Part shown: positions 54,366-63,100 of the stretch, piece after piece
Position numbering within the stretch: the stretch's first letter is position 1
Layout of the letters: every line of letters starts with the position of its first letter
NCBI GenBank assembly: GCA_043743785.1
Contig: JAYTVW010000041.1
Span: forward strand, 1-64,000
Reading direction: 5' to 3'
Source of the DNA: JAQTNA01 sp043743785
GTDB taxonomy: Bacteria; Pseudomonadota; Gammaproteobacteria; Burkholderiales; Rhodocyclaceae
Length of the DNA: 64,000 bases
The notes under the pieces: model-generated
Told to the model about the DNA's origin: nothing
What the model saw: the letters and a program-made list of their open reading frames with translations, nothing else
Database searches by the model: none
Made by a program: the position numbers and the translations under genes

Positions 54366-54381
54366 AGCAATAAATGTGCCG
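54366..54381 (-). promoter_or_regulatory. Sigma-54 promoter upstream of the PEP-CTERM pair
   Basis: On the minus strand CGGCACA-TTTA-TTGCT has the -24/-12 layout with exactly 10 bp between GG and GC. Transcription would start near 54355, leaving a leader of about 60 nt to the ATG at 54295. This agrees with the known control of many PEP-CTERM genes by the PrsK-PrsR two-component system and RpoN. Confidence 0.7.
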
Positions 54382-54845
54382 AAGCTTCTTTCTCAGGAAA
54401 ACTTAAATGAATACAGTGATATGCAGGATGAGGGTGCATCCCATTCTGTCGTCACTACGGGAAAGTGTAAGATTTCCCGACAGCTTGCCATGAATCATGT
54501 AGTGTATTGCGAATTGCCAATGGCCTTCTTGGGGGCTGCGCGGGCTGCATGGCCGGGGGGTGTCGACTGCGAAAACAGCGAGCCTGTCTTAGCGGTTGAT
54601 TAACAAGATATTGCGCTGATGAGCCAGGCGGCTCCTGGCTGTGCGAGCCCGGGATGGAGTGTAAAGAATGTCGACACTTGTCCCGGGTTTGGGGCGCTGG
54701 GCGGTAATCAATGCCGCTTTGGGCAAGAGGAGAAGTTTGCCGCCCTTTACGATTTCCTTTGCGCCTTTGCGGTGAGGTTTGATGTTTTTCATGCTGACCT
54801 CCCATTTAAAAGTGGCTGCGTCCAGATCATAGCCTGCTTGGCAGC

Positions 54846-54915
54846 TTGTGGGGCCGGCTTCAGCCGGCCAAGGCTCCCGTGAGCGCTACCTGGCCGGCTC
54901 TAGCCGGCCCCACAA
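54846..54915. repeat. Palindromic element, family G copy 2
   Basis: TTGTGGGGCCGGCTTCAGCC faces its inverse ending GGCCCCACAA with about 27 bp between. The right arm reads CTCTAGCC where other copies have CTGAAGCC. The outer terminal repeats seen in copies 1 and 3 are not adjacent here. Confidence 0.8.
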
Positions 54916-54932
54916 AATCCCGATTCAATGAA

Positions 54933-55073
54933 CCTTGATTCCTCGGTTGACGTCGTTGTAGGGGTGAATTTATTTGCCCAATCAAAGCGTTGTGTGCGAC
55001 TGAAATCGCACCTGCGAGAACCGCGCAAGGCTTTGATATATTTCAGTAAGGGCCGACAACCGAGGGATCAAGG
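54933..55073. repeat. 141-bp element with 20-bp inverted ends and nested hairpins
   Basis: The ends CCTTGATTCCTCGGTTGACG and CGACAACCGAGGGATCAAGG pair at 18 of 20 positions. Inside, ATCAAAGC (54981-54988) pairs with GCTTTGAT (55030-55037), and GTGCGA (54994-54999) pairs with TCGCAC (55006-55011). The strictly nested order allows one long RNA or cruciform fold. It could be a small mobile element, a REP-type pair, or a structured RNA. Confidence 0.6.
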
Positions 55074-55161
55074 ATGAAGATCAGCGCTAATCTCATAAAA
55101 AGTTTGCTTCGGCCGGAGCATAGCCTGCCCGACAGGGACGCCAGAGGTTTTGTCGGGTTGC

Positions 55162-55442
55162 TTCCTGACCTACGGAGGCATAGTGGACATGCCTGGAGGT
55201 TCGCGCTACAAGGCCTGAGGTTCAGGCGACAAGCTTGAAGGCTCAAGGAACAGGGCGGAGGGGTCAGCGTTCAACCTTCGACCGTTCGGCGGACAAGTCC
55301 GAGGGGTAAACGATCAAGCTTGGTGGTTCAATGAAGCGCTCTGACGGGGCTATGGAGAACCCGGGAGGTTCAACGGAGCATGCCGAGGATTCAGCAGACA
55401 GCAGCGGAAGAGAAAGTCTGAGCTTTTGGAGAACATCGGCCG
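55162..55442. repeat. Degenerate heptamer (7-nt; 21-nt higher-order) tandem array
   Basis: About 39 heptamers follow one another with a consensus near AGGTTCA. Grouping in threes gives 21-bp units with exactly 21 bp spacing from 55169 to 55442, except one 22-bp unit at 55274-55295. Examples are AGGCCTGAGGTTCAGGCGAC at 55211 and AGCTTGAAGGCTCAAGGAAC at 55232. Several units fold into tiny hairpins (CCTGA-GGT-TCAGG). Stops occur in every frame, so it is unlikely to be coding. Confidence 0.7.
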
Positions 55443-55443
55443 A

Positions 55444-55473
55444 CCCTGCGGACCCATGCTTCGGCCCGCAGGG
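55444..55473. terminator. Hairpin after the unknown gene
   Basis: CCCTGCGG (from 55444) pairs perfectly with CCGCAGGG (to 55473) around a 14-nt loop. It lies 12 bp beyond the stop of the minus-strand gene at 55485 and at the end of the heptamer array. No T-run follows on either strand. Confidence 0.45.
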
Positions 55474-55484
55474 TGGAAAAGACC

Positions 55485-55967
55485 TTACTTGTTAGTGTCC
55501 GGTGTCTGGGGCTTTGCGGCCCGGGTATGGCGGGCAAAGCGCCGCCCCAGATCATCGAGGGCATCTTCCAGGGTGCCGGTGACCACATTGGCGGCCTTGG
55601 CGTAGGTGTACACATGCAGGGCGCCGCTATAGGCATCGCTGCCGGCGGCATACAGCGTATCCTGCACCTGCCCCAGCAGATGCTCCAGGGCCAGGCGAAC
55701 CGGGTAGAGGGCCTCGATCAAGGCCGCATCCATCAGGAAATCCTGGCGATTGAAGTTCGGTGGCAGAATTTCTGGATGCTGGCCCACCAGAGCCACGGCC
55801 TTATTCACGAAGGGCTGGCTCCGGTCGCCGAACTTCAGCATGCCTTGCCGCTCCTCCAGCGTCAGGTCGATGAGGAAGGGCAGGCTTTGGTGCAAATCAG
55901 CGATCCCCGCGAGGATCTTATCCACAGCGGCCTGGGGCAACGTGGCGTTCACGCGATTGCTTGTCAT
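55485..55967 (-). CDS. Unknown small helical protein
   Basis: A 160-residue cytoplasmic protein with no signal peptide or membrane segment. Blocks such as LPQAAVDKILAGIADLHQSLPFLIDLTLEERQGMLKFGD and FLMDAALIEALYPVRLALEHLLGQVQDTLYAAGSDAYSGALHVYTYAKAA suggest a helical bundle. The ATG at 55967 has an AGGAG ribosome-binding site. A near-consensus sigma-70 promoter precedes it. Size and composition resemble phasin-like or ferritin-like proteins, but no diagnostic residues are visible, so no function is assigned. Confidence 0.75.
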   Translation of the reverse strand: MTSNRVNATLPQAAVDKILAGIADLHQSLPFLIDLTLEERQGMLKFGDRSQPFVNKAVALVGQHPEILPPNFNRQDFLMDAALIEALYPVRLALEHLLGQVQDTLYAAGSDAYSGALHVYTYAKAANVVTGTLEDALDDLGRRFARHTRAAKPQTPDTNK

Positions 55968-56025
55968 GACCATCTCCTTTATGCACAACGAAAAAGACTG
56001 AATGCATGAGTGGGGCATGCCACGA

Positions 56026-56053
56026 ACTATAGCCTGTCATGAATGGGTGTCAA
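56026..56053 (-). promoter_or_regulatory. Near-consensus sigma-70 promoter of the unknown gene
   Basis: On the minus strand TTGACA (plus 56048-56053) and TATAGT (plus 56026-56031) are separated by 16 bp. Transcription would start near 56019, about 50 nt before the ATG at 55967. A perfect -35 is unusual in this GC-rich window and implies strong basal expression. Confidence 0.65.
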
Positions 56054-56369
56054 GGCCTATGAGGCAGGATTAAAGCGCAAGGCGGCCTTGCCAGTGCTCG
56101 TAGGTCTGGCTTGTAGGTCGGGTAAGCAACCCGACAATGACCTTCTTGATTAGCGCTAATCTTCATCGCGGCGCTAATTTGTGGGGCCGGCTTCAGCCGG
56201 CCTGGGCGCCTTGGCCGGCTGAAGCCGGCCCCACAACACTGGGCTGAAGGTCAGCACTAATCAGGATGCCCTTTGCCTGCCGTTCAACGGTAGAATCCCG
56301 CCGTCAGTCGACGGCATGTCGATTGGGCAAGCTTTTGTCGTTACGCTGCCGTGTCAAAAAGGGAATGCC
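56054..56369. other. Gap upstream of pilE, mostly repeats
   Basis: It holds a family T palindrome (GTAGGTCGGGTAAGCAACCC at 56113) and a complete family G composite at 56146-56266. The last 100 bp before pilE should contain its promoter; no clear sigma-70 or sigma-54 element could be identified. Confidence 0.5.
56146..56266. repeat. Composite palindromic element, family G copy 3
   Basis: Outer ends TTGATTAGCGCTAATCTTCA and TGAAGGTCAGCACTAATCAG flank the core TTGTGGGGCCGGCTTCAGCC ... GGCTGAAGCCGGCCCCACAA. The layout is identical to 41825-41957, with a different 14-bp loop and spacer. This shows the outer ends and the core travel as one unit. Confidence 0.82.
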
Positions 56370-56870
56370 ATGTCTTTCGTTTCACCTGCCCAGCACCGAG
56401 GCGTCACGCTCATCGAATTGATGATCGTCGTGGCGGTCATCGCCATCCTGGGGACGGTGGCCTACCCGTCCTATATGTCCTATGTGCAGCGGGGTTACAT
56501 CGGCGGCGCCACGAGCCAGTTGTCCCAGCTGGCCTACCTGCTGGAACAGTATTTCCAGGACAACAAGACCTACAGTTCTCAGACGGCCAGTTGCGGTAGC
56601 GCCACCGGGAGCGTTTATGTGACAGCGGGAAGCTCATATCCGAGTGCTACCAACTTCACGTTCTCCTGTACGAATTCCGTGACTGCGGGGGGCGGCGTTT
56701 CTACTGGGAGCGACAAATTCACCATCTCCGCCCAGGGAACTGGCCCCATGAGCCAGTATGGCTTCAGCATTGACAGCTTGGGCAATAGGTACACAACAGC
56801 ATTCCCTGGTTATCCCACCGCAGGCACGTTGCCCCGGGCCTGCTGGATGCTCAAGGCGGGAGATTGCTGA
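56370..56870 (+). CDS. pilE: Type IV pilin PilE-like
   Basis: A 166-residue type IVa prepilin. The leader MSFVSPAQHRG is cleaved by PilD before VTLIELMIVVAVIAILGTVAYPSY, with Glu at +5 intact. The +1 residue is Val, not the usual Phe. A C-terminal Cys pair (ACWMLKAGDC) could close a D-loop. It could be a minor or major pilin; its position ahead of the minor-pilin genes suggests PilE in the betaproteobacterial sense. It ends 2 bp before fimT starts. Confidence 0.9.
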   Translation: MSFVSPAQHRGVTLIELMIVVAVIAILGTVAYPSYMSYVQRGYIGGATSQLSQLAYLLEQYFQDNKTYSSQTASCGSATGSVYVTAGSSYPSATNFTFSCTNSVTAGGGVSTGSDKFTISAQGTGPMSQYGFSIDSLGNRYTTAFPGYPTAGTLPRACWMLKAGDC

Positions 56871-56872
56871 GC

Positions 56873-57487
56873 ATGGCCCACATCAAAATGCATACCGGGT
56901 TCACTCTGGTGGAAATGTTGGTCACCATTGCCATCCTGGTTATCCTGATGACCTTGGCCGTGCCGTCGTTCACGTCGCTGCTGGCGTCCTGGAAGCTTAA
57001 GGCAGTGGCGGATAATATTTTTTCGGGTCTCCAGTTGGCACGGGCGGAGGCCATTCGCCAGAACACCACTGCGGTTTTTGCCCTGGAGGCTGCCACTAAC
57101 AACTGGCTGGTCACCTTGAGCAGCTCTTACGATGCAGCGGTCCCGGTAACAAAGTCACCTTGTGACGTCTCGGTGAGTAATTACTTGCGCAGGAGTTGTG
57201 GCGAAGGCGGCGGGGTGACGAACTCGGCTAATTTCACGAGGGTCGAATTTTCATCTCAGGGGCGGGTTAGCGCTTTCAGCCAATCAGCCACGACGGATGC
57301 GTCGGGCGCTGTGACGGTCGTGACGGTGGGGGCAAGCAGCCCCAAAGTGGATCTGAGCGCTGCGGGCGTGGTCAATTCCCTGAGTCTTCGAATTGAGACG
57401 GGGGGCCAAGTCCGGCAGTGCGATCCTGTTACCCCCCTGCCGGCGAACGCCAGGGCCGGCGATCCGAAGTACTGCGAAAATCTATGA
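56873..57487 (+). CDS. fimT: GspH/FimT family pseudopilin
   Basis: A 204-residue minor pilin. Leader MAHIKMHTG precedes the cleavage site at FTLVEMLVTIAILVILMTLAVPSF, with Glu +5. The GspH-type domain follows (GLQLARAEAIRQNTTAVF). The ATG at 56873 is 2 bp after pilE. The gene ends in an ATGA overlap with pilV. It probably belongs to the tip-priming complex. Confidence 0.88.
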   Translation: MAHIKMHTGFTLVEMLVTIAILVILMTLAVPSFTSLLASWKLKAVADNIFSGLQLARAEAIRQNTTAVFALEAATNNWLVTLSSSYDAAVPVTKSPCDVSVSNYLRRSCGEGGGVTNSANFTRVEFSSQGRVSAFSQSATTDASGAVTVVTVGASSPKVDLSAAGVVNSLSLRIETGGQVRQCDPVTPLPANARAGDPKYCENL

Positions 57488-58014
57488 CCTTTCGCGAGCT
57501 TCCCTTCCGGCAGGAGCGCGGCATGGCGCTCGTCGAGGCCCTCGTGTCGGTGCTCATCTTTGCCGTCGGCGTTCTGGGGGTCATCGGCTTGCAGACCCTG
57601 GCGCTGAAGTCCAGCACAGATGGCAAGTATCGGGCGGATGCGGCATACATGGCCAATCAGCTCATCGGCCAGATGTGGGCGGACAGCCGCAGCAACCTGC
57701 CTTCCTATGCCCATTATTGCAGCAACACATCGGCTGGCTGCGCGCCTCCTACCCTGCCTCTTTGTAGCACGTCAGGGTCGGCGTCGACGAACCCGGCCGT
57801 GGCTGCCTGGCTGACCCAGCTTGCCAACGAGTTTCCTGCTGGGGCCACGGCCAGCAACCTGGTACAGATTTCCGTCGTTCCCGTGACGCCCGTGTATGGC
57901 ATATCGCTGCAGACTCTGCCGACCTACCAGGTGGCGGTTTCCATCTGCTGGCATGCCCCCCGTGACCCTTCAGGCCAGTATCACAGCTATGTCGTTGCAG
58001 CCCAGATCAGTTGA
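57484..58014 (+). CDS. pilV: Type IV pilus minor pilin PilV
   Basis: A 176-residue prepilin-like protein. Leader MTFRELPFRQERG is followed by MALVEALVSVLIFAVGVLGVIGLQTLALKSS, with Glu +5; the LIFAVGVLG segment is diagnostic of PilV. The start overlaps fimT by 4 bp and the end overlaps the pilW start by 26 bp as annotated. It forms part of the minor-pilin tip assembly. Confidence 0.9.
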   Translation: MTFRELPFRQERGMALVEALVSVLIFAVGVLGVIGLQTLALKSSTDGKYRADAAYMANQLIGQMWADSRSNLPSYAHYCSNTSAGCAPPTLPLCSTSGSASTNPAVAAWLTQLANEFPAGATASNLVQISVVPVTPVYGISLQTLPTYQVAVSICWHAPRDPSGQYHSYVVAAQIS

Positions 58015-59374
58015 TTGCCCTAGAGGGCCCATTGTCGGGTTGAAATCCGACCTACGAAAGCTTACCAGGCAGGCAGGCTTCAGCTTGGTGGAAGCCATGG
58101 TGGGCATCACGGTGGGTCTGGTAACGGTACTGGTGATTACCCAGACCCTGTCGGTTTTTCAAGGCAACAGGGGAGGCATCGTGGCCGGCGCCGATGCCCA
58201 GGAAAACGGTCTTTTCGCCATGCAGATCATTAGTGGGGATATCCGTGGCACCGGCGCCGGTGCCTATTCCTCCGGCACCGTCTCCAAGACTATGTTCACC
58301 TGCACGAATGTCTGCTCCTACGACAGCAGCAATGGCGGCGGTAATCTGTATTGTTCGAATCCCGGAGGCACGGGGCCTGTCGGCACCAGCCCGATCGCAG
58401 CCATGTCGGGCCAGCCCCTGAACGGTGCCACTCCCACTTATACGCTGGCCGTTCCTCTTTCGCCCATCATCATTGAAAGCCAACCGGCCGGAATCAGCCC
58501 CGTGGTCGCGTATGCGCCCGGTTCCGACGTCATCACCTTGCGCAGTGCCAGTCGTTTTATCGGTTCCGTACCCACCCTGGTGTCAGGGGCCGTGAACCTG
58601 GGGGCACCCTTGGCCACGCTGGGTGTCAAGCGAACCTTCGGCTTCTCAGTGAACGATCTGGCCCTCATCACCGATGGCACGAACTGCAGCGTATTCAAGG
58701 TGACCGCCCTGGATGCTGCGGGCGCTACCTTGACCCACGGTGCGGAGACTGCCTTCAACCCGGCCGTAGGGGCTTGGAGCGGCATGGCGAACGGGGGCGC
58801 TTTCGGCAATACGGCACAGATATATAACCTGGGAACATCCGCCATCGCTGCAGTTTCTGCCAAGGAATATTCGGTATCTGGACCGAATGGCAGCAGCCTG
58901 CAACTCCGTGAAGTCAAGTCGGGAAGCGCCGCCTCTGCCTTGCCCCTTGTGCTTGCCGACGGCATCGTCGCCCTGCGGGCTCAGTACGGCGTCGCCAGCA
59001 ATAATGCTTCTCCAGTTGTTGCTGGCTGGGAAGGAACGGATTCTGCAGACTGGAGCAGCACCTGGGCGCCCGGCGTGCTCAGCGGCGCAAACGAGCAATT
59101 GATCCGGGCCGTGCGCATTCTCGTGGTGGCCCGCGCGCCCAATCGGGAAAGTACCGAAGTGACGCCAGCCTGTACCACCTCCGGCTACACCGACGGACCC
59201 TGCCCCTCGGGGGGGACGACCCAATCCGATACGACCCTGCCGGCCATCAATCTTGCCAACCTGGCCTGGGCGGCGGGCGGCGAATGGAAGCATTACCGCT
59301 ACAAGGTGTACACGACGGTGGTGCCCCTGCGCAATGTGTTGTGGAATGGCTCCTGGAGCAATCAGGTGGAATGA
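57989..59374 (+). CDS. pilW: Type IV pilus minor pilin PilW
   Basis: A 461-residue prepilin-like protein. Cleavage before FSLVEAMVGITVGLVTVLVITQTLSVF, with Glu +5, is clear. The mature body is Ser/Gly/Ala-rich with a final domain ending LRNVLWNGSWSNQVE. The start is uncertain: the ATG at 57989 overlaps pilV by 26 bp; a TTG at 58040 would give a short leader (MKSDLRKLTRQAG). Either way the leader crosses a family T palindrome at 58033-58055. Confidence 0.88.
   Translation: MSLQPRSVDCPRGPIVGLKSDLRKLTRQAGFSLVEAMVGITVGLVTVLVITQTLSVFQGNRGGIVAGADAQENGLFAMQIISGDIRGTGAGAYSSGTVSKTMFTCTNVCSYDSSNGGGNLYCSNPGGTGPVGTSPIAAMSGQPLNGATPTYTLAVPLSPIIIESQPAGISPVVAYAPGSDVITLRSASRFIGSVPTLVSGAVNLGAPLATLGVKRTFGFSVNDLALITDGTNCSVFKVTALDAAGATLTHGAETAFNPAVGAWSGMANGGAFGNTAQIYNLGTSAIAAVSAKEYSVSGPNGSSLQLREVKSGSAASALPLVLADGIVALRAQYGVASNNASPVVAGWEGTDSADWSSTWAPGVLSGANEQLIRAVRILVVARAPNRESTEVTPACTTSGYTDGPCPSGGTTQSDTTLPAINLANLAWAAGGEWKHYRYKVYTTVVPLRNVLWNGSWSNQVE
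58033..58055. repeat. Family T palindrome inside the pilW leader
   Basis: TGTCGGGTTGAAATCCGACC with TAC following is a palindrome of the GTCGGGTT...AACCCGAC type. It encodes part of the PilW leader peptide (IVGLKSDLR), just upstream of the prepilin peptidase site, so it is removed with the leader. Confidence 0.7.
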
Positions 59375-60120
59375 TGGACACGCTCACCCTCAAATTTGTT
59401 GTGGGGCCGGCTTCAGCTGGCCAAGGCACGCCTGGCCGGCTGAAGCCGGCCCCACAGCGGGGTGCCGCGCTGTTCATCGCCCTGATCTCGCTGCTGGCCC
59501 TGACCTTTACCGGTCTGGCCCTGGTGCGGGCCATGGATGCTGCCGGCCTCATCGCCGGCAATTTCTCCTTCCGCCAGGCCGCCCTCAGCGTGGCGGACAT
59601 CGGCCTGGAAGGCGCCCTCAAGGACCTGGAAACCATCTATATCTCGGGCGGGCGGGACAACAGCTACCCGAGCACGTGCAAGGGGGCGAACGGTGTCCTT
59701 GACACAAACTGCCGCTACTATGCTTGGTACCCGGACCCGAACGTAAGCGCAACGACGATCCACTGTACCAGTGGCACCAATTGCGACACCAACGGGGTGT
59801 CCCAGCGTATTGACTGGACTTCGGCCAACCTTCCCACCACGGACATTAATTTTGTCGCCCTGGGAAGCGGCTACTCCTACCAGTACGTCATTGAGCGGCT
59901 GTGCGATGCGACCCACTCCGCGACGGACGTGGGGCCGGCGGACGTGGACTCGGCCTGTTTTAGCATGTCGCTTATCGCCCTCGGCAATTCCCAGGAGAGC
60001 AAGTCGGCCCTGTTGGGGTCGGTGGTACTGGCCAACGAAGTTGCTTATCGCGCCACCATCCGCATCAATGGGCCGCGCAACACCTCCACCATGGTGCAGG
60101 CGATCCTGATGAAGAACTGA
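59371..60120 (+). CDS. pilX: Type IV pilus minor pilin PilX with repeat-encoded leader
   Basis: A 249-residue PilX-family protein. The start at 59371 overlaps the pilW stop (ATGA). The hydrophobic helix AALFIALISLLALTFTGLALVRAMD follows a QRG cleavage site; as in other PilX proteins there is no Glu at +5. Between them the leader (residues 10-29, VVGPASAGQGTPGRLKPAPQ) is encoded by a family G palindrome, giving a 31-residue leader. The conserved NFSFRQAALSVADIGLEGAL follows the helix. Confidence 0.88.
   Translation: MMDTLTLKFVVGPASAGQGTPGRLKPAPQRGAALFIALISLLALTFTGLALVRAMDAAGLIAGNFSFRQAALSVADIGLEGALKDLETIYISGGRDNSYPSTCKGANGVLDTNCRYYAWYPDPNVSATTIHCTSGTNCDTNGVSQRIDWTSANLPTTDINFVALGSGYSYQYVIERLCDATHSATDVGPADVDSACFSMSLIALGNSQESKSALLGSVVLANEVAYRATIRINGPRNTSTMVQAILMKN
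59399..59456. repeat. Family G palindrome inside the pilX leader
   Basis: TTGTGGGGCCGGCTTCAGCT faces GGCTGAAGCCGGCCCCACA with about 18 bp between. It is in frame with pilX, has no stop, and ends directly before the CAGCGGGGT that encodes the cleavage-site QRG. One arm carries a T (AGCTGG) that reduces the pairing. Confidence 0.8.
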
Positions 60121-60158
60121 GCATGTCCCCGCCGGGCTGCAGAGAAGGACACAAAGCC

Positions 60159-63100
60159 ATGTTGTGCAAGATTATTGCGTTCTGCCGTGCCCGTTGGCTG
60201 GCCCTGGGCGGTTCTGCCTTTTCCGGGCGAATGCTGCTGCTGTGCGTGGCCGCCCTGGTGGCCGCCATGGCCCTGCCGGCTCGAGCCGATTCGACACTGT
60301 TAGCCGATTTGCCCTTGCGCACGAAGAACCGGGCCAAGCCGAACATCCTCTTCCTGCTGGACAATGGTCAGCGCTCGCAAACAACCTATTCGCCGGACGG
60401 ATTCAGCGACGCGCTGGCGAACATGACAAAAGTCGGTACGGCGAAGAAGTCCACGACGTACTTTCTGAAGAAAAACGGCACAAGCAACACTGTGCAGGTA
60501 CAGAACTGGAACGCCTATGGCGATACGGACTGGCATTACCGTGGTACTGGGGTCTATGCCAATGGCAATAGTTGCGCCACCACGGGCGTATGCACCCTGG
60601 GGGGGGGCAGCAATTCCTGTCCGAATATAAAAACGACTCCGCCAGGCCTGTGCACGGACGTATTCAACCGGTTCTATTACGACCCCACGGTGACTTATAT
60701 CCAGCCTCGGGATGGCAATGGGGCCCTCATGTCTTTGCCCCAAACGCTCTATGCCAGTGCTGCCGCAGCCCAGACGGCGGGCTGCAATTGCACGGATCCG
60801 GTGAAGTGTGCCTGGGTGGATGGCTTCAACCCGAGCGTCGGCTGTGTCGATCTGGGCAGGAGTTTCTCAACGGCCCCCTACCCCCGGATCAGTGGGCAAC
60901 TCATGCCCTGGTCCTCCCGTGGCACCTATCCGGTGGGACCGTATACGCCGATTCTGGGAGGAATCGTGGACACGAGTGGTTTGGTCGTCACCATGCCTTA
61001 TTCGGTGGGCTTGTTCACGAAATATCCGGCCATTCCGCCCGGGGCCTCGGTAAATTCGAATGGTACCGGCACGGCGCTGATATATGCGCCCGCCGACAGC
61101 GGGAATGCTTTCGCCGGGCAATACGCCTACAAATATCCGCTCTCAAATATCACCTACGCGGTGTCCTGTGTTGTGGGAACCAACTGCCCGGACAGTCCGG
61201 GCAATCACACCAGTTACTATCCGCCCAGTTGCATGGGCGCATCCTGGTTTGCCGGACCCACCTGCTCCACCGGCGCGAGTGCCAACAGCTGCCCGGTCGG
61301 GGGAATCGTGACGGGCACAGTCAAATTGGTCAGCGATTTCTGGTGCCCGCTGGGCCAGGATCTGCCAGGAAACTGGTCGTCCCCCCTGTATTGCGACGTG
61401 GCAAGCCAGGCTCTCACGCCCAATTATCCCTGGAATCCTTGCCAGTTCAACACCGGTGGCCTGAAGGTCTATGCCAATCCTGGCCCGGCGGACTTCTTTG
61501 ACCCGGACGGTTCCCGCCATGTCATTACGGATGCCGCCGATATTCATTTCGGCACCAGTCCCTCCAATGGCAAGACCCAGGCCCAGAACATCACCAATTT
61601 TGCGATGTGGCATAGTTTCTATCGCACCCGTCTGCTGGCGCTCAAGACTTCCCTCAGCCTCGCCATGTATACCGCCAACCTGAATGGCAATTTCCGGGTC
61701 GGTCTGGCCGCCCTCGCCAATGGCGTAGATGGGACGCAAATTGGTTTTGGCGCCTCGACCACGGCTACCGCCAACTATTTTTCCGCCATCGGCGACTTCA
61801 CCGACAGTGCGACGCCGCCCCACAAGGCCGAGTGGTACAACCAGCTTGCCAAGATTCAAACGAGCCTGACCCTTCTGCCGGATTACGTCGGGGCGCTGCA
61901 TAACCTCTACCTCTGGTTTGTCGGCAGCCTGCCGGATCCGAGCCTCCCGGCCTCGGGCTACATGACCCAGGTGCAGGCTAATACCACGGCCAACACCGGT
62001 GCGGATTCCCAATACTTGACGGTTGCCAATGCTCAGGGAAACCTGGTGGCGACTAACCGTACCGGCCCCTTGATGTATTCCTGCCAGGCCAACGGCCTCG
62101 TGTTGGTCGCCACTACGCCTTACCAAGGGATCACGGGGCAGCCGGCACTCCCCAACCTTAGTGGCACGGCAGGCGCCTGCGCCGACCCCTATGCTGCCTC
62201 CTATAGTGCTGGCCCCACGCCTTGCGAGCTCAGTTCGGCGAAGGTCAGCCTTCCTTCCTACGTATCCTCCTTTTATGATCCAAGCGCCTATCCCCTGACT
62301 GGGAGCGGCGTGGCCGGCGTGACCATCAGCCCCTCCGATGCGTCCTGGCCGTACCCTTTCAAGGCGCCCAGCAGTAATTTCTACGCCGGGGTGTTCAATG
62401 GGGCGAATCCGCAAACGTCCATGGCGGATCTGGCCCTGTATTACTGGTCCCATGACCTGAATCAGGAATTCAACACCCGGACCACGAGCGGCGTGGCTGT
62501 TGACGTGCCCAAGCCGGACGGTAGCGGAAAACAGGGGGTGCCCCCTTTTGGTAGCGACCTGGCCTACTGGCCTCATGTCACTACCAATGTCATCAGCCTG
62601 GCTCTGGCAGGGCAGTATGATTATTCGAAGACCGCCACCTTGCCCGCGTTCAACCGGGGCATCAATACTTGGCCCCAACCCTCTGTAAGCAATACGGCTT
62701 CGACCACAACATTGAACAGTGAGGACGACAGTACATCGCCTTCTACATTTACTTCTGTGACGATATCGGCCTTATCCCAGACTTACACCTCTGTGGACGA
62801 TCTGGCGCATGCCGCTGTAAATGGCCATGGCAAGTTGTTGTCCACCGGAAACAGCACTACTTTGTCATCAGCCTTCAGCGGCCTGTTTACCGACATCCTC
62901 CAGCTTTCCGGTAGCGAGTCGGCAGTGGCTGTGGCGAATACACAGGTATCCCAGACCGGTACCAGCTATGCCTTCCAGTCCTCCTACAATACATCGGGCT
63001 GGTGGGGCGAACTGACGGCCAGTCCGATTTCGCCCGTCACCGGCATCATTGCCACCTACAGCCTGAAGCCGGCAAGTGCCTCGCCCACAACGACGTGCAC

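Larger units (their letters stand above)
54296..55484. other. Gene-poor, repeat-rich region
   Basis: About 1.2 kb without a credible gene. From left to right it holds the PEP-CTERM promoter, a lone family M right end (54757-54780), a family G copy (54846-54915), a 141-bp structured element (54933-55073), a family G outer-end fragment (GATCAGCGCTAATC at 55080-55093), a heptamer array (55162-55442) and a hairpin (55444-55473). No open frame here has homology-like composition. Confidence 0.7.

Noticed and set aside
55162..55442. CRISPR array
   Set aside because: Units are contiguous 7/21-mers with no spacers and no Cas genes nearby.
56267..56369. Sigma-54 promoter before pilE
   Set aside because: A TTGGGCAAGCTTTTGT segment has a GG but lacks GC at the -12 position, so it does not meet the spacing and sequence requirement.
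61143..62678. 511-codon minus-strand open frame opposite pilY1
   Set aside because: Composition is typical of an antisense shadow, and the plus-strand PilY1 frame is continuous with expected features.
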